Source: Bacillota bacterium (GTDB taxonomy: Bacteria; Bacillota; Clostridia; Christensenellales; UMGS416). Taken from it: 64,000 nt of DNA. The DNA is taken from the NCBI GenBank assembly GCA_023421955.1, contig JAEZSE010000046.1, forward strand, positions 1 through 64,000, in the 5' to 3' direction. Positions 43,284-52,236 of this stretch are shown here, in pieces (the stretch's first letter is position 1; each line of letters starts with the position of its first letter). The notes beneath the pieces were generated by a model that worked only from the letters and a program-made list of their open reading frames with translations, had not been told where the DNA came from and did not search any database. A program made the position numbers and the translations under genes.

Positions 43284-44153
43284 ATGAAGGATACGAAAGC
43301 GGCGGCATTCTATAATTGGATGTATGTAGTTGTGGGCAGCGTGCTGACGGCGCTGGCCTACAATTTGTTTTTTATCCCCAACAACATCGCTCCCGGAGGC
43401 TTATCGGGCCTTGCGCAGGAGATCAATGCGCTGTTTGGCTTCAACATCGGCACCACAATTCTGGTCTTGAACGCGCCGTTATTCCTGTTGGGTTGGCGGC
43501 TCAGGGGCAGCCTGTTCATGATGCGCACGTTGGTTTCCACTCTGTTGCTGTCATTGCTCATCGATTATCTGAAGCTCCCGCAGGAAGTGTACAATATCTT
43601 CAAAGGCGACATGATCCTTTCCACTGTCTATGGCGGCATCCTGATGGGCACCGGCGTGGGCCTGACGATCAAGGGCAATGCCACTACCGGTGGCACCGAC
43701 CTTGCGGCGATCATTGTCAACCACTGGTTCCCCCATCTGGATGTGGCCTGGGTGCTTTTTGGCGTGGACTTTGCCGTGGTGGCAGGCGCCGCCGTGGTAT
43801 TCCGCTCACCGGTGCTTGCGCTGTATGCGTTGGCTGCAGTGTTTATTGGCGCCAGAATCGTGGACTTTATCCAGACCGGTGCCCGCAGCGGCAAGGTTTT
43901 TTTCATCATCTCCAAAAAGTCAGACATCATCACGCAGCGCATTCTGCTTACACTGGATCGCGGCGTAACGGTGCTCAATGGCCGGGGTGCTTTCAGCGGT
44001 GATGAGAAAGAGGTTTTGTTTTGTTTGGTAGCGCCCACTCAGATCACCGCGATGAAAAGGCTGATCGCCGAGGAAGACCAGGATGCGTTCGTCGTCGTCA
44101 CCGATGCCAAGGAAGTGTTGGGCGAAGGGTTTATGCCGCACTGGAAGCAGTAA
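43284..44153 (+). CDS. YitT-family membrane protein
   Basis: The 289-residue protein has five to six N-terminal membrane helices with FFIPNNIAPGGLSGLAQEIN and GNATTGGTDLAA motifs, then a cytoplasmic DUF2179 domain (SDIITQRILLTLDRGVTVLNGRGAFSGDEKEVLFCLV). The function of YitT proteins is unknown; a transporter or sensor is suspected. GGGAG precedes ATG 43284. No terminator is obvious, but an inverted repeat lies 8 nt after its stop. Confidence 0.85.
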   Translation: MKDTKAAAFYNWMYVVVGSVLTALAYNLFFIPNNIAPGGLSGLAQEINALFGFNIGTTILVLNAPLFLLGWRLRGSLFMMRTLVSTLLLSLLIDYLKLPQEVYNIFKGDMILSTVYGGILMGTGVGLTIKGNATTGGTDLAAIIVNHWFPHLDVAWVLFGVDFAVVAGAAVVFRSPVLALYALAAVFIGARIVDFIQTGARSGKVFFIISKKSDIITQRILLTLDRGVTVLNGRGAFSGDEKEVLFCLVAPTQITAMKRLIAEEDQDAFVVVTDAKEVLGEGFMPHWKQ

Positions 44154-44160
44154 ACACGAA

Positions 44161-44192
44161 GTATTGAAATTCCTGTTTCAATACACTATAAT
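44161..44192 (+). promoter_or_regulatory. serS promoter overlapped by a 9-bp inverted repeat
   Basis: TTGAAA (44164-44169), 17 bp, TATAAT (44187-44192). GTATTGAAA (44161-44169) and TTTCAATAC (44176-44184) form a perfect inverted repeat covering the -35 and spacer; a possible operator or a weak end for the YitT transcript. Confidence 0.7.
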
Positions 44193-44198
44193 GGGTGC

Positions 44199-44404
44199 AG
44201 CTTTGATGGGAAAAATGGCCAATGAGCGCCAAAGAGAGCCGGTGGGTGGTGCGAACCGGCGCGCAAGACGCCTTTCCGTCCCGGAGTGTTGGAGCGATGA
44301 GCCCCACGGGCAGGCCCGATAAAGCCGGATGAGCGCCCCGCCCATGCGGGGAAGCAGGGTGGCACCGCGGTTCACACCGCCCCTTGGGAAACCAAGGGGC
44401 TTTT
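44199..44404 (+). ncRNA. T-box riboswitch upstream of serS (Ser)
   Basis: The leader has the AGAGAG...GGTGGTGCGAACC distal stem I signature, the T-box GGGTGGCACCGCGG (44357-44370) and a terminator GCCCCTTGG-GAAA-CCAAGGGGC plus T run (44379-44404). Uncharged tRNA-Ser binding should favour the antiterminator and allow serS transcription. Candidate UCC specifier codons are at 44275-44277 and 44279-44281; I cannot decide between them. Confidence 0.9.
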
Positions 44405-44431
44405 GTTATGAAAACAAACGGAGGAAATGAT

Positions 44432-45703
44432 ATGTTGGACATCACGTTGATTCGTAAAGATCCTGATTATGTTGCTAAAGCTCTGGCCAAAAGGGAATAT
44501 CAGGTGGACTTCTCCGAATTCCTGGCCTGGGATGGCAAGCGCAGGCAGATCATCACCGAAGTGGAGACGATGAAAGCCGAGCGCAACCGGATTGGCAAGG
44601 AAGTCCCCGAAATGAAAAAGCGCGGGGAGAGCACCGATGCGTTGCTTGCCCAGATGAAGGAAACGGCAGACCGGATCAAGGAGCTGGATCAGGAGCTCAA
44701 TCAGCTTGATAAGCGCATCGAGTCTTTTGTGGCGGCACTGCCCAACCTGCCGGCAGACGATGTGGCCGCCGGTGGCAAGGAGAACAACCAGTATGTTCGT
44801 GAATATATAAACAAACCGGATTTCGGGTTTAAGCCGAAGGATCATGTGGATCTGGAGACTTCCCTGGGATTGATTGATTATGAGCGCGGCGTCAAGATGG
44901 GCGGCAGTGGCTTCTGGATTTATTCTGGTTTGGGTGCCCGGTTTGAATGGGCATTGTTGAATTATTTCGTTGAGGAGCATCTGAAGGATGGCTACGAGTT
45001 CATCCTGCCGCCCCACATCCTCAATTGGGAGTGCGGTTTCACTGCGGGCCAATTCCCCAAGTTTGAGGAAGATGTGTTCCGCTTGCAAGAGGACCAGATG
45101 GCCTTCCTGCTGCCCACGGCGGAGACAGCTCTGGTTAATCTTTATCGTGACGAGATTCTGCCGGAAAGCGCGCTGCCAAAGAAACTGTTTGCTTATACCC
45201 CGTGCTATCGTCGCGAAGCCGGCAGCTACCGTGCCAACGAGCGCGGCATGATCCGCGGCCACCAGTTCAACAAAGTGGAGATGTTCCAGTTTACCACGCC
45301 GGATAACTCAAAGGCAGCGCATCAAGAGCTGATTGAAAAGGCCGAACGCCTGGTGCAGGGCTTGGGGCTCCATTACCGCCTGATGAAGCTGGCAGCGGGT
45401 GATTGCAGCGCGTCCATGGCAACCACGTATGACATTGAGGTCTGGCTGCCGTCGATGAACGAATACAAGGAGGTCAGCTCGATCTCCAACGCCTATGAGT
45501 ATCAGGCCCGCCGTGGCCGTATGCGCTACCGCCGGGATTCTGATAAGAAGGTGGATTTCATCCACACGCTCAATGGTTCGGGCCTGGCCACATCGCGCAT
45601 TCTGCCGGCAATTCTGGAGCAGCACCAGCAAGCCGACGGTTCTGTCGTGGTGCCGGAGCCGCTGCGCAAGTGGGTGGGCGTGGATGCGCTGACGAAGAAG
45701 TAA
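44432..45703 (+). CDS. serS: Seryl-tRNA synthetase
   Basis: This 423-residue class II synthetase has an N-terminal coiled-coil arm (residues about 30-105), motif 2 around YTPCYRREAGS, and motif 3 GSGLATSRILPAILEQHQ. It charges tRNA-Ser. GGAGG lies 9 nt before ATG 44432. It is controlled by the T-box leader directly upstream. Length and motifs are normal for the family. Confidence 0.95.
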   Translation: MLDITLIRKDPDYVAKALAKREYQVDFSEFLAWDGKRRQIITEVETMKAERNRIGKEVPEMKKRGESTDALLAQMKETADRIKELDQELNQLDKRIESFVAALPNLPADDVAAGGKENNQYVREYINKPDFGFKPKDHVDLETSLGLIDYERGVKMGGSGFWIYSGLGARFEWALLNYFVEEHLKDGYEFILPPHILNWECGFTAGQFPKFEEDVFRLQEDQMAFLLPTAETALVNLYRDEILPESALPKKLFAYTPCYRREAGSYRANERGMIRGHQFNKVEMFQFTTPDNSKAAHQELIEKAERLVQGLGLHYRLMKLAAGDCSASMATTYDIEVWLPSMNEYKEVSSISNAYEYQARRGRMRYRRDSDKKVDFIHTLNGSGLATSRILPAILEQHQQADGSVVVPEPLRKWVGVDALTKK

Positions 45704-45802
45704 TCAGTAACCAGTAGTACGTAGCCAGTAAAAATGGCATAGGGAAACGAATAGAATAGTAGTAAAGAGGGCCATAACCTGATGGTTTTCAGGGGAGGTA
45801 AT

Positions 45803-46684
45803 ATGAACAGACGGCTGCGCAATGTGAAAAGGCTTCTCCGCCTGCTTGTGCTGGCAGTTTTAATATTTACACTGTGCGGCTGCGAGATCTTGCTCACATC
45901 CTCTGGACAAACCACTCACAAAGATTATGATCTTCAAGTCATCATGCTGGATGTGGGCCAGGGAGACAGCATATTGCTTGCGTCCGGCGGTGAATACATG
46001 CTGGTGGATGCTGGTGAAAACGACAAAGGTGATTTGGTCGTAAGCGATCTTCAACGGCTTGGGGTGACCAAGCTAAAAGCGATTGTCGGCACGCACCCCC
46101 ATTCGGACCACATCGGCGGGCTGGACACGGTCATTGCGTCCATTCCCCCAGAGGCCGTCTATATGCCGCGACGAACAGCCGATACAGAGACTTATGAAGA
46201 TGTGCTGAACGCCGTGGATGCCGCCGGTTTGACCGTTACTATGCCGAAGCCCGGCGACTCGATAAAGTTTGGCGAGGCTGATATTACTTTTCTTTGGCCC
46301 CCCGCAAAATACAAATCCGATAACGACAATAACCACTCCATTGTGATGATGGTTTCTGCCGGAGGTTACCGTGTGTTGCTGTGCGGCGATATGGAGAAGA
46401 CGGTGGAAAAGGAATTGTTGGATCAGGGGCTTGATCTGGATTGTGACGTGCTGAAGGTAGCTCATCACGGCAGCGACACATCCAGCACCAAAGCCTTTCT
46501 GAAAGCAGCGACGCCGCAAATCGCGCTGATCAGCGTTGGGCAGGGTAACAGCTACAAGCACCCTGATAAAGATATATTGAAACGACTGGAGAGTTTTGGC
46601 GCGAAGATTCACCGCACCGACAAGGAGGGAACCGTAACGGTTACCATATCAGGCGGAGTAATGTCAGTTACCGGGTCGGAATAG
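45803..46684 (+). CDS. ComEC-like metallo-beta-lactamase-fold lipoprotein
   Basis: The 293-residue protein has a lipobox (TLCGC) after a signal helix and an MBL domain: VIMLDVGQGDSILL, metal ligands GTHPHSDHIGGL and AHHGSDTSS. It resembles the C-terminal hydrolase domain of ComEC/Rec2 but is free-standing and lipid anchored; such proteins may be extracellular nucleases or hydrolases. GGGGAGG precedes ATG 45803. A terminator follows at 46711. Confidence 0.85.
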   Translation: MNRRLRNVKRLLRLLVLAVLIFTLCGCEILLTSSGQTTHKDYDLQVIMLDVGQGDSILLASGGEYMLVDAGENDKGDLVVSDLQRLGVTKLKAIVGTHPHSDHIGGLDTVIASIPPEAVYMPRRTADTETYEDVLNAVDAAGLTVTMPKPGDSIKFGEADITFLWPPAKYKSDNDNNHSIVMMVSAGGYRVLLCGDMEKTVEKELLDQGLDLDCDVLKVAHHGSDTSSTKAFLKAATPQIALISVGQGNSYKHPDKDILKRLESFGAKIHRTDKEGTVTVTISGGVMSVTGSE

Positions 46685-46710
46685 TAACACCTTTATCAAT
46701 AGATATTTTT

Positions 46711-46733
46711 GCCGGGTGTTGCCCCGGCTTTTT
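46711..46733 (+). terminator. Terminator after the ComEC-like gene
   Basis: GCCGGG (46711-46716), a 6-nt loop, CCCGGC (46723-46728) and TTTTT. Confidence 0.8.
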
Positions 46734-46753
46734 GTTTGTCCCTCATGCATTTT

Positions 46754-46782
46754 GTATAAAACCTTCCTGTGCTGTCAATAAT
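46754..46782 (+). promoter_or_regulatory. Sigma-F-like promoter of spoIIR
   Basis: GTATA (46754-46758), 15 bp, GTCAATAAT (46774-46782) fits the forespore sigma-F form (GYWTA, GGNNANANT) with one -10 mismatch. spoIIR is sigma-F controlled in Bacillus. Confidence 0.55.
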
Positions 46783-46813
46783 TCCCATAACAGCATATAA
46801 GGGAGGCTCAGAT

Positions 46814-47461
46814 TTGAGGAAGGTCCTGTTTGTGGTTGTATGTCTGCTGATGATAGGCGGCTTGTTCATCGCCTGTGGAAGTGACAGCAAACCAGTCAAC
46901 TCTTTGCAAAGCAGTGTGATCCGCCTTCATATTCTCGCCAACAGTGACAGCGAATCCGACCAGGATATAAAAATTAAGGTTCGCGACATGCTGCTGGAGA
47001 AGTGGGGCAAAAAGCTGATGGAGCTTGGCGATTCCGGGAAAGCTTGGGATGCGTTAAGCAATATGATCCCCGATATCCAAAAAGATGTGAACACCTTTCT
47101 ACAGGACCTCGGTGCAGACTACAAATCAAATGTCAAAGCCGGTGTCTATGACTTCCCTGAGAAGGACTATGATGGCGTTGAGTTCCCCGAAGGCCGTTAT
47201 CATGCGCTGAAGGTTGAGCTCGGAGCTGCTGCAGGTCATAACTGGTGGTGTGTGATGTTCCCACCGCTGTGCCTGATTGGCGATAATGGCGAAATGAGCA
47301 TTGAGGACTATAAAGAATTGGTGAAGGAGTTGGACGCCGAGGCGGAAGCGCCGGAGGCACCTGTGCGCTCATGGCTGTTTGACAAGCTGTTCAGTAGCGG
47401 GCAATGGGATAAGGACTTTATGGAATGGGCGAAAGAATATTGGGTGGAAGGTGATAACTGA
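46814..47461 (+). CDS. spoIIR: Stage II sporulation protein R
   Basis: This 215-residue exported protein has a hydrophobic N-terminus and the SpoIIR domain: SVIRLHILANSDSESDQDIKIKVRDMLL and YHALKVELGAAAGHNWWCVMFPPLCL. It is made in the forespore and signals SpoIIGA to process pro-sigma-E in the mother cell. The start is TTG 46814, decided by AAGGGAGG 7 nt upstream. FIAC at the end of the signal helix may be a lipobox, which is unusual. It overlaps sleB by one base. Confidence 0.92.
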   Translation: MRKVLFVVVCLLMIGGLFIACGSDSKPVNSLQSSVIRLHILANSDSESDQDIKIKVRDMLLEKWGKKLMELGDSGKAWDALSNMIPDIQKDVNTFLQDLGADYKSNVKAGVYDFPEKDYDGVEFPEGRYHALKVELGAAAGHNWWCVMFPPLCLIGDNGEMSIEDYKELVKELDAEAEAPEAPVRSWLFDKLFSSGQWDKDFMEWAKEYWVEGDN

Positions 47462-48147
47462 TGGTACGAATGATCCGGGTAGTAACGTCGCTCGTGGTGG
47501 TGCTTTGCCTTTGCCTGAGCCTTGGCATGGCGTCACCGGATCCTGGCGGCACGCTAAAGAAAGGGTCATCGGGTAACGATGTGGAGAAAATCCAAAGCCG
47601 GCTGAAGCAATGGGGGTATTATGACGGCCCAATTGACGGTGCGTTCGGCCAGGCAACGGAGGATGCAGTCAAGTTATTCCAGCGGCGCAATGGTATCACC
47701 GCCGACGGTGTCGTGGGTGACCGCACGGCTGCTGCCATTGGCATCACCATCGGCAGCGACGGCGGTTCATATAAGCCCTCGGGCGGAGGAACGGCTACCG
47801 GTGATGTCTACCTTCTGGCGCGAGCTATTTATGGCGAGGCTAGGGGAGAACCCTACGCAGGGCAGGTGGCTGTAGCAGCCGTGATCCTGAACCGGGTTGC
47901 CAGTGCGAAATTCCCCAACTCGATTGCCGGTGTGATCTACCAACCGGGCGCATTTACCTGTGTTTCTGATGGGCAAATCAATCTCACGCCGGATGATACA
48001 GCGATCAAGGCCGCCCGCGACGCCCTGAATGGATGGGATCCCAGCGGTGGGGCGCTTTACTACTTTAATCCAAACACGGCCACCAGCGCCTGGATCTGGT
48101 CCAGACCGCTCATTGTGGTAATAGGGAGGCATCGCTTTGCAGCTTGA
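47461..48147 (+). CDS. sleB: Spore cortex-lytic enzyme SleB
   Basis: The 228-residue protein has a signal peptide (about 1-25), a peptidoglycan-binding type 1 domain (LKKGSSGNDVEKIQSRLKQWGYY..., about 32-92), a Gly/Ser linker and a SleB-type hydrolase domain with likely catalytic Glu126 in AIYGEARGEP. It is a lytic transglycosylase that degrades cortex during germination. ATG overlaps the spoIIR stop by 1 nt, and the gene overlaps ypeB by 11 nt. Confidence 0.92.
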   Translation: MVRMIRVVTSLVVVLCLCLSLGMASPDPGGTLKKGSSGNDVEKIQSRLKQWGYYDGPIDGAFGQATEDAVKLFQRRNGITADGVVGDRTAAAIGITIGSDGGSYKPSGGGTATGDVYLLARAIYGEARGEPYAGQVAVAAVILNRVASAKFPNSIAGVIYQPGAFTCVSDGQINLTPDDTAIKAARDALNGWDPSGGALYYFNPNTATSAWIWSRPLIVVIGRHRFAA

Positions 48148-49489
48148 CAGATGGAGGAATGTGCGCAGGAGGATATTGCTTCCGGCGCTGCTCGGGATTG
48201 CAGCAGTCTCAGCACTGACCTGGGGGGTGTATCAGAATACCTTGAGGGCCGGTTATGAGGCACAATTGAAGAACATGTATACAAGGTCTTTCTACGAGTT
48301 GGTCAGCAGTATGGACAACGTGCAGGTGGAGCTTTCCAAGCTGATGGTGTCAAACTCTCCAGGCGGCAATATCCAGCTGCTTTCAGACATCTCGACCAAG
48401 GCAGAAAACGCCGTACAGCAGATTTCGCAGCTGCCTTTGACCCATCCGGCCCTCTCTAACACGATGGGCCTGGTGTCATTGACAGGTGACTATTGCCGGA
48501 GCCTCAGGGAAAAAGCCTCAGATGGACACCCATTGACATCAGAAGATATTGCCAAACTCAAGGAACTCTATAACAGCTGCCTTCAGGTCACCGAAGAGCT
48601 CCGCAAGATGCAGAGCACCGGTGAGGTTCGGTTTACAAACCTGAACAATAAAACCTACTATGAGGTGGCCCAGAGCGATCAAATCTCCTCGCAGTTTTCA
48701 GAGCTTGACAAGGGCACCACCGACTATCCAACGCTAATCTATGACGGTCCCTTCTCAGAAAGCATTCAAAACGCCCAACCCAAAGGCCTGCCGCAGGGAA
48801 CGGTGGATGAAGCCGGTGCCAAGACTGCTGCCGCAGCGTTTTTGGGCTTGCCGGACGCCGGGAATGTTGCTTTATCCGGTGAGTGCAAAGGTGCCATCGA
48901 GACGTATATGCTGGAAGTTACTGACACATCCAATCGAAAAGCAACGGTTCAGGTCTCCAAGCAGGGGGGCAAGGTGCTCCAGATGATTATGGATTCAGCT
49001 ACCGTCACCCCGGCGCTCACTGCCGATGATTGTGTGGCCAGGGCAAAAGAGTGGTTGACCGGTCAGGGGTTCGGCACAATGGCAGCCACCTTTCAGCAGC
49101 AGTATGACGGCACATTGGTGATTAATTTCGCAGCGGTGCAGGACAATGCTGTTCTCTATACCGATCTTGTGAAGGTAAAAGTGAGCATGGACGATGGGCA
49201 TATCAGTGGGTATGATGCCACTGGTTACTGGATGAACCATCAAGGCAGACCAACGCTCGCCCCAGCCATCGCAGAAACGGAAGCCCGGAAGCTGGTTTCC
49301 TCACAGCTCCAGATCACAGGATCCCAACTGGCTATGATACCGACTTCCGGTGGCGGCGAACAGCTTTGCTGGGAGTTTCGAGGAAACTTTGGCGGTGACT
49401 CGTTTTATGTCTATATTGACGCGTTGACCGGCGAGGAGGCCAACATCTTCAAAATCATCAACACAGAGACCGGCAGCCTGGCGGTCTGA
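48137..49489 (+). CDS. ypeB: Germination protein YpeB
   Basis: This 450-residue protein has an N-terminal membrane helix, a helical region (about 40-180) and three PepSY-like domains in the C-terminal half. YpeB is required for SleB stability and incorporation in spores. The start is TTG 48137 (GGGAGG at 7 nt). The sleB-ypeB pair fused to spoIIR in one operon places forespore signalling and germination genes together. A terminator follows. Confidence 0.92.
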   Translation: MQLDRWRNVRRRILLPALLGIAAVSALTWGVYQNTLRAGYEAQLKNMYTRSFYELVSSMDNVQVELSKLMVSNSPGGNIQLLSDISTKAENAVQQISQLPLTHPALSNTMGLVSLTGDYCRSLREKASDGHPLTSEDIAKLKELYNSCLQVTEELRKMQSTGEVRFTNLNNKTYYEVAQSDQISSQFSELDKGTTDYPTLIYDGPFSESIQNAQPKGLPQGTVDEAGAKTAAAAFLGLPDAGNVALSGECKGAIETYMLEVTDTSNRKATVQVSKQGGKVLQMIMDSATVTPALTADDCVARAKEWLTGQGFGTMAATFQQQYDGTLVINFAAVQDNAVLYTDLVKVKVSMDDGHISGYDATGYWMNHQGRPTLAPAIAETEARKLVSSQLQITGSQLAMIPTSGGGEQLCWEFRGNFGGDSFYVYIDALTGEEANIFKIINTETGSLAV

Positions 49490-49516
49490 ACAATACCGGA
49501 GCAAATTGTTAATGGT

Positions 49517-49544
49517 AAGCCTGGATTCTTTCCAGGCTTTTTTT
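49517..49544 (+). terminator. Terminator after ypeB
   Basis: AAGCCTGG (49517-49524), 7-nt loop, CCAGGCTT (49532-49539) and a T run. Confidence 0.85.
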
Positions 49545-49638
49545 GTGTCAATTGCCGTTGCCCCTTCATACAATGGTTACAGGCCACATTTTTGGCCCTG
49601 TGCTGCCGTTCGCAATTTCGTGGAAGGGTCGTGGCGCC

Positions 49639-50565
49639 ATGCTGCCTTCAGAAGAATATGTTGAGCAGTCGCTTAGTACTAACCTATTTTTCTTGAGAAT
49701 CTCCAAAGAGCATTCTCTTTTTCTGGAATCTTCCTTCACACCACGAAATACCAATCTCATGGAAACCGCCGGTTATTTCCGCAGACAGTTCAAACTGCTT
49801 TTGCAGCAAGCTGTGGGCATGGCTAATGGAACGCTAAACCAGAGGATTTTACAGTCCGGACAGATTATTACGACCCATACTCTAAATGCGGAGCTGCTCA
49901 CGCAGAAATACATCGGAACTGTAATTGACACCTCACTCACCAAACAGGAGGAGAGGCTCCAACCAGGTTTTCCGGCGGTAAATGATCTGCTAGAGTCCCG
50001 CATCTATGATTTGAATCAGCGGGCAATCGCAACTGCTACAGCGTTGGCGGAGTTTATTGGGGTCTTGATTGCTGATGTCAAAAAATGCCGCCTGTATATG
50101 ACAATGTATCCGCTGTTGATGGATCATATATTGAGGGAAACTAATTCGTTCATCCATATGCTTGTCTTGTTACAAAACCGGATTAACCCTCTCGAGCAAA
50201 GATTGACAGAGCAGGAAGCGTTCTGGAACCGCATTCTGGGTGAACATGCTGCATTCACTGGATCAATGCTTGACCCCACAGAACAGCTCCTCAAGAATAC
50301 AGTAAACAAATTCGCTCAGGAGTTTTCTGCGCTTGCTGACATTGCCGGCAAAGCCTCAATCGATGCAGAGATGGCCCGCACTGTTACCGAACAAAGCCTT
50401 AATGCGGCCAAAGATGCACGCGATTTCAACATGGTGTTTACCAGGGGGCAGCTGCAATGCCAGATCCTTTCCGTGTTGATCCCATTGGCGATGGATCATG
50501 ATACCCGTGAGACAAGCTTCTACATTTACCAAGTCGAAAGGGCGACGGAAATAGTCGATACATAA
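49639..50565 (+). CDS. DUF2935 helical protein
   Basis: The 308-residue protein is mostly helical with two related halves, each opening with a His/Glu-containing helix (NLFFLRISKEHSLFLESSF and AFWNRILGEHAAFTGSMLDP). This is the DUF2935 pattern, a ferritin-like metal-binding bundle of sporulating Firmicutes with unproved role. ATG 49639 follows GAAGGG at 10 nt; in-frame codons upstream lack an RBS. Confidence 0.82.
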   Translation: MLPSEEYVEQSLSTNLFFLRISKEHSLFLESSFTPRNTNLMETAGYFRRQFKLLLQQAVGMANGTLNQRILQSGQIITTHTLNAELLTQKYIGTVIDTSLTKQEERLQPGFPAVNDLLESRIYDLNQRAIATATALAEFIGVLIADVKKCRLYMTMYPLLMDHILRETNSFIHMLVLLQNRINPLEQRLTEQEAFWNRILGEHAAFTGSMLDPTEQLLKNTVNKFAQEFSALADIAGKASIDAEMARTVTEQSLNAAKDARDFNMVFTRGQLQCQILSVLIPLAMDHDTRETSFYIYQVERATEIVDT

Positions 50566-50574
50566 CTGGAAAGC

Positions 50575-50598
50575 TGAGGAGAGCAACTGCTCTCCTCA
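50575..50598. terminator. Perfect 11-bp hairpin between convergent genes
   Basis: TGAGGAGAGCA (50575-50585) and TGCTCTCCTCA (50588-50598) form a near-perfect palindrome between the DUF2935 gene and a convergent small gene. It lacks a T run, so it may work as a bidirectional transcript end. Confidence 0.55.
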
Positions 50599-50602
50599 TT
50601 GG

Positions 50603-50728
50603 CTATTTCGGGGCTCTCATGTTGTCTCGGTAAAAACCCTTTGGCATCCTCGTTGCATTGCCAGGCAGGAGTTTGCTTTTGGACGATGTGTTTCTTCCAT
50701 CGTGCTTCACCTGTTTCATCAACCTCAT
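50603..50728 (-). CDS. Short basic protein, 41 residues, unknown function
   Basis: ATG 50728 is preceded on the minus strand by GGGGTGAT at 5 nt. The peptide begins MRLMKQVKHDGRN, has a KSKLLPGNATRMPKGFYRDN middle and ends NMRAPK; about a quarter of residues are Lys or Arg. It fills the gap between DUF2935 and lysA, in a sporulation-rich neighbourhood. It might be a small spore-associated protein; I recognise no family. Confidence 0.5.
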   Translation of the reverse strand: MRLMKQVKHDGRNTSSKSKLLPGNATRMPKGFYRDNMRAPK

Positions 50729-50785
50729 GCTATCACCCCATCATAGTCTTTGCTTCGTGAAGCGTGTCATTCATTGGACTCAAGC

Positions 50786-50814
50786 TTGACAGCACTGCCA
50801 ATCTGTGCTAGTTT
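50786..50814 (+). promoter_or_regulatory. Likely lysA promoter
   Basis: A consensus TTGACA (50786-50791) precedes a weak -10 TAGTTT (50809-50814, 17-bp spacer). It is about 40 bp upstream of the lysA start. Confidence 0.45.
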
Positions 50815-50852
50815 AATGCAAATATACGTATAAATATCCAACGGAGGGCACC

Positions 50853-52100
50853 ATGCCGCGCTATTATTATACGGAACACACCAAATTCTTCGGCCACACC
50901 AACCCGAGCAAGCTTGTAGAAGAATACGGCAGCCCTCTTTATGTATACAATGAGGCAATCTTGCGAAAGTCTTGCCGGGATATGAAGAACCTGGTGCCGG
51001 TGGATGGGTTCACTGCTGATTATTCCATCAAAGCCAACTCCAATTTGCACATCCTGAAAATCGTGAGGGAGGAAGGGCTGGAGGCCGACGCGATGTCGCC
51101 CGGCGAGATCCATGTGCTGCTGGAAGCAGGCTTTTCGCCTGAGCAGATCCTGTTTGTGTGCAACAATGTTTCCGCCGAGGAGATGGCCTTTGCTGTGGAG
51201 CGCTGCGTCACCGTCAGTGTGGATTCCCTGATGCAATTGGAGACCTATGGCAAGCGGTTTCCAGGCACCAAGGTAGCTGTGCGCTTCAACACCGGCTATG
51301 GCGCGGGGCATCATGAAAAAGTGGTGACGGCGGGGAAGAAGACCAAGTTTGGTATCAATGACGACAAGGCCAGCCAGGTGGAGGCGTTACTGAAGCAATA
51401 CAACCTGCGCCTGTGCGGTATCAACCAGCACATTGGTTCGTTGTTTATGGAGGAGAGCGCCTATGTGGCGAGCTGCGAGGCGCTGCTGGATCTGGCGCAG
51501 CGCTTCGATGGGCTTGAATTTGTGGATATGGGCGGCGGTTTCGGTATCCCTTATCGCAAGCAGGACGGCGAGCGGCAGCTGGATCTCAAGCCGTTTGCGG
51601 AGCGGATCGGCAACGCCATCGCCAATTTCAAAGCGCGGTATGGCGGCGGCAAGATGAAATTCAAGACCGAGCCGGGCCGTTATGTGGTGGCTGAGTCCTG
51701 CGTGCTGCTGGGCACTGTTCACTCCATCAAGGACAACAATGACATCGCTTATGTGGGCACAGACCTGGGTTTCAACGTGCTGCAGAGGCCGGTAATGTAT
51801 GATTCCCATCACGACATTGAAGTGTATCGCGATGGCAAATTGACCGACGAAGGCCGCCAGACCGTCACGGTCGTGGGCAACATTTGCGAAAGCGGTGACA
51901 AGCTTGCGGTGGATCGCACACTGCCCTTCATCTGCCAGGGTGATCTCCTGGGCGTGATGGACGCAGGAGCCTATGGCTACGCAATGGCATCCAACTATAA
52001 CAACCGCCTCAGGCCGGCAGAGGTTATGATCGGCTTGGATGGCACAGCCCGACTAATCCGCCGGCGCGACACACTGGAAGACTTGATACGGGGATTCTAG
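50853..52100 (+). CDS. lysA: Diaminopimelate decarboxylase
   Basis: The 415-residue PLP enzyme has the fold III lysine in ADYSIKANSN (Lys60), the PLP phosphate loop VDMGGGFGIPY and the conserved ICESGDKLAVDR segment that includes an active-site Cys from the partner subunit. It makes lysine from meso-DAP. ACGGAGGG precedes ATG 50853. The aspartokinase at 20.5 kb belongs to the same pathway. A strong terminator follows. Confidence 0.92.
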   Translation: MPRYYYTEHTKFFGHTNPSKLVEEYGSPLYVYNEAILRKSCRDMKNLVPVDGFTADYSIKANSNLHILKIVREEGLEADAMSPGEIHVLLEAGFSPEQILFVCNNVSAEEMAFAVERCVTVSVDSLMQLETYGKRFPGTKVAVRFNTGYGAGHHEKVVTAGKKTKFGINDDKASQVEALLKQYNLRLCGINQHIGSLFMEESAYVASCEALLDLAQRFDGLEFVDMGGGFGIPYRKQDGERQLDLKPFAERIGNAIANFKARYGGGKMKFKTEPGRYVVAESCVLLGTVHSIKDNNDIAYVGTDLGFNVLQRPVMYDSHHDIEVYRDGKLTDEGRQTVTVVGNICESGDKLAVDRTLPFICQGDLLGVMDAGAYGYAMASNYNNRLRPAEVMIGLDGTARLIRRRDTLEDLIRGF

Positions 52101-52109
52101 CAGAATTCA

Positions 52110-52150
52110 AAACCAAACAGTTGCAGGCGGGTTTCCCGCCTGTTTGGTTT
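52110..52150 (+). terminator. Terminator after lysA
   Basis: AAACCAAACAG and CTGTTTGGTTT arms enclose a GGCGGG/CCCGCC inner stem; the 3' arm is T-rich. Probably bidirectional. Confidence 0.8.
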
Positions 52151-52236
52151 CTATGCACCAATGCGCTTCCTAATGTCGGATTTTGTGATATACTATCTTC
52201 ATTCGGACTCCTATCATGCTGCTGGAGCGTAATCGC

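Noticed and set aside
44372..45262. 296-codon open frame antisense to serS
   Set aside because: serS homology is unmistakable on the other strand, and this frame has no motif.
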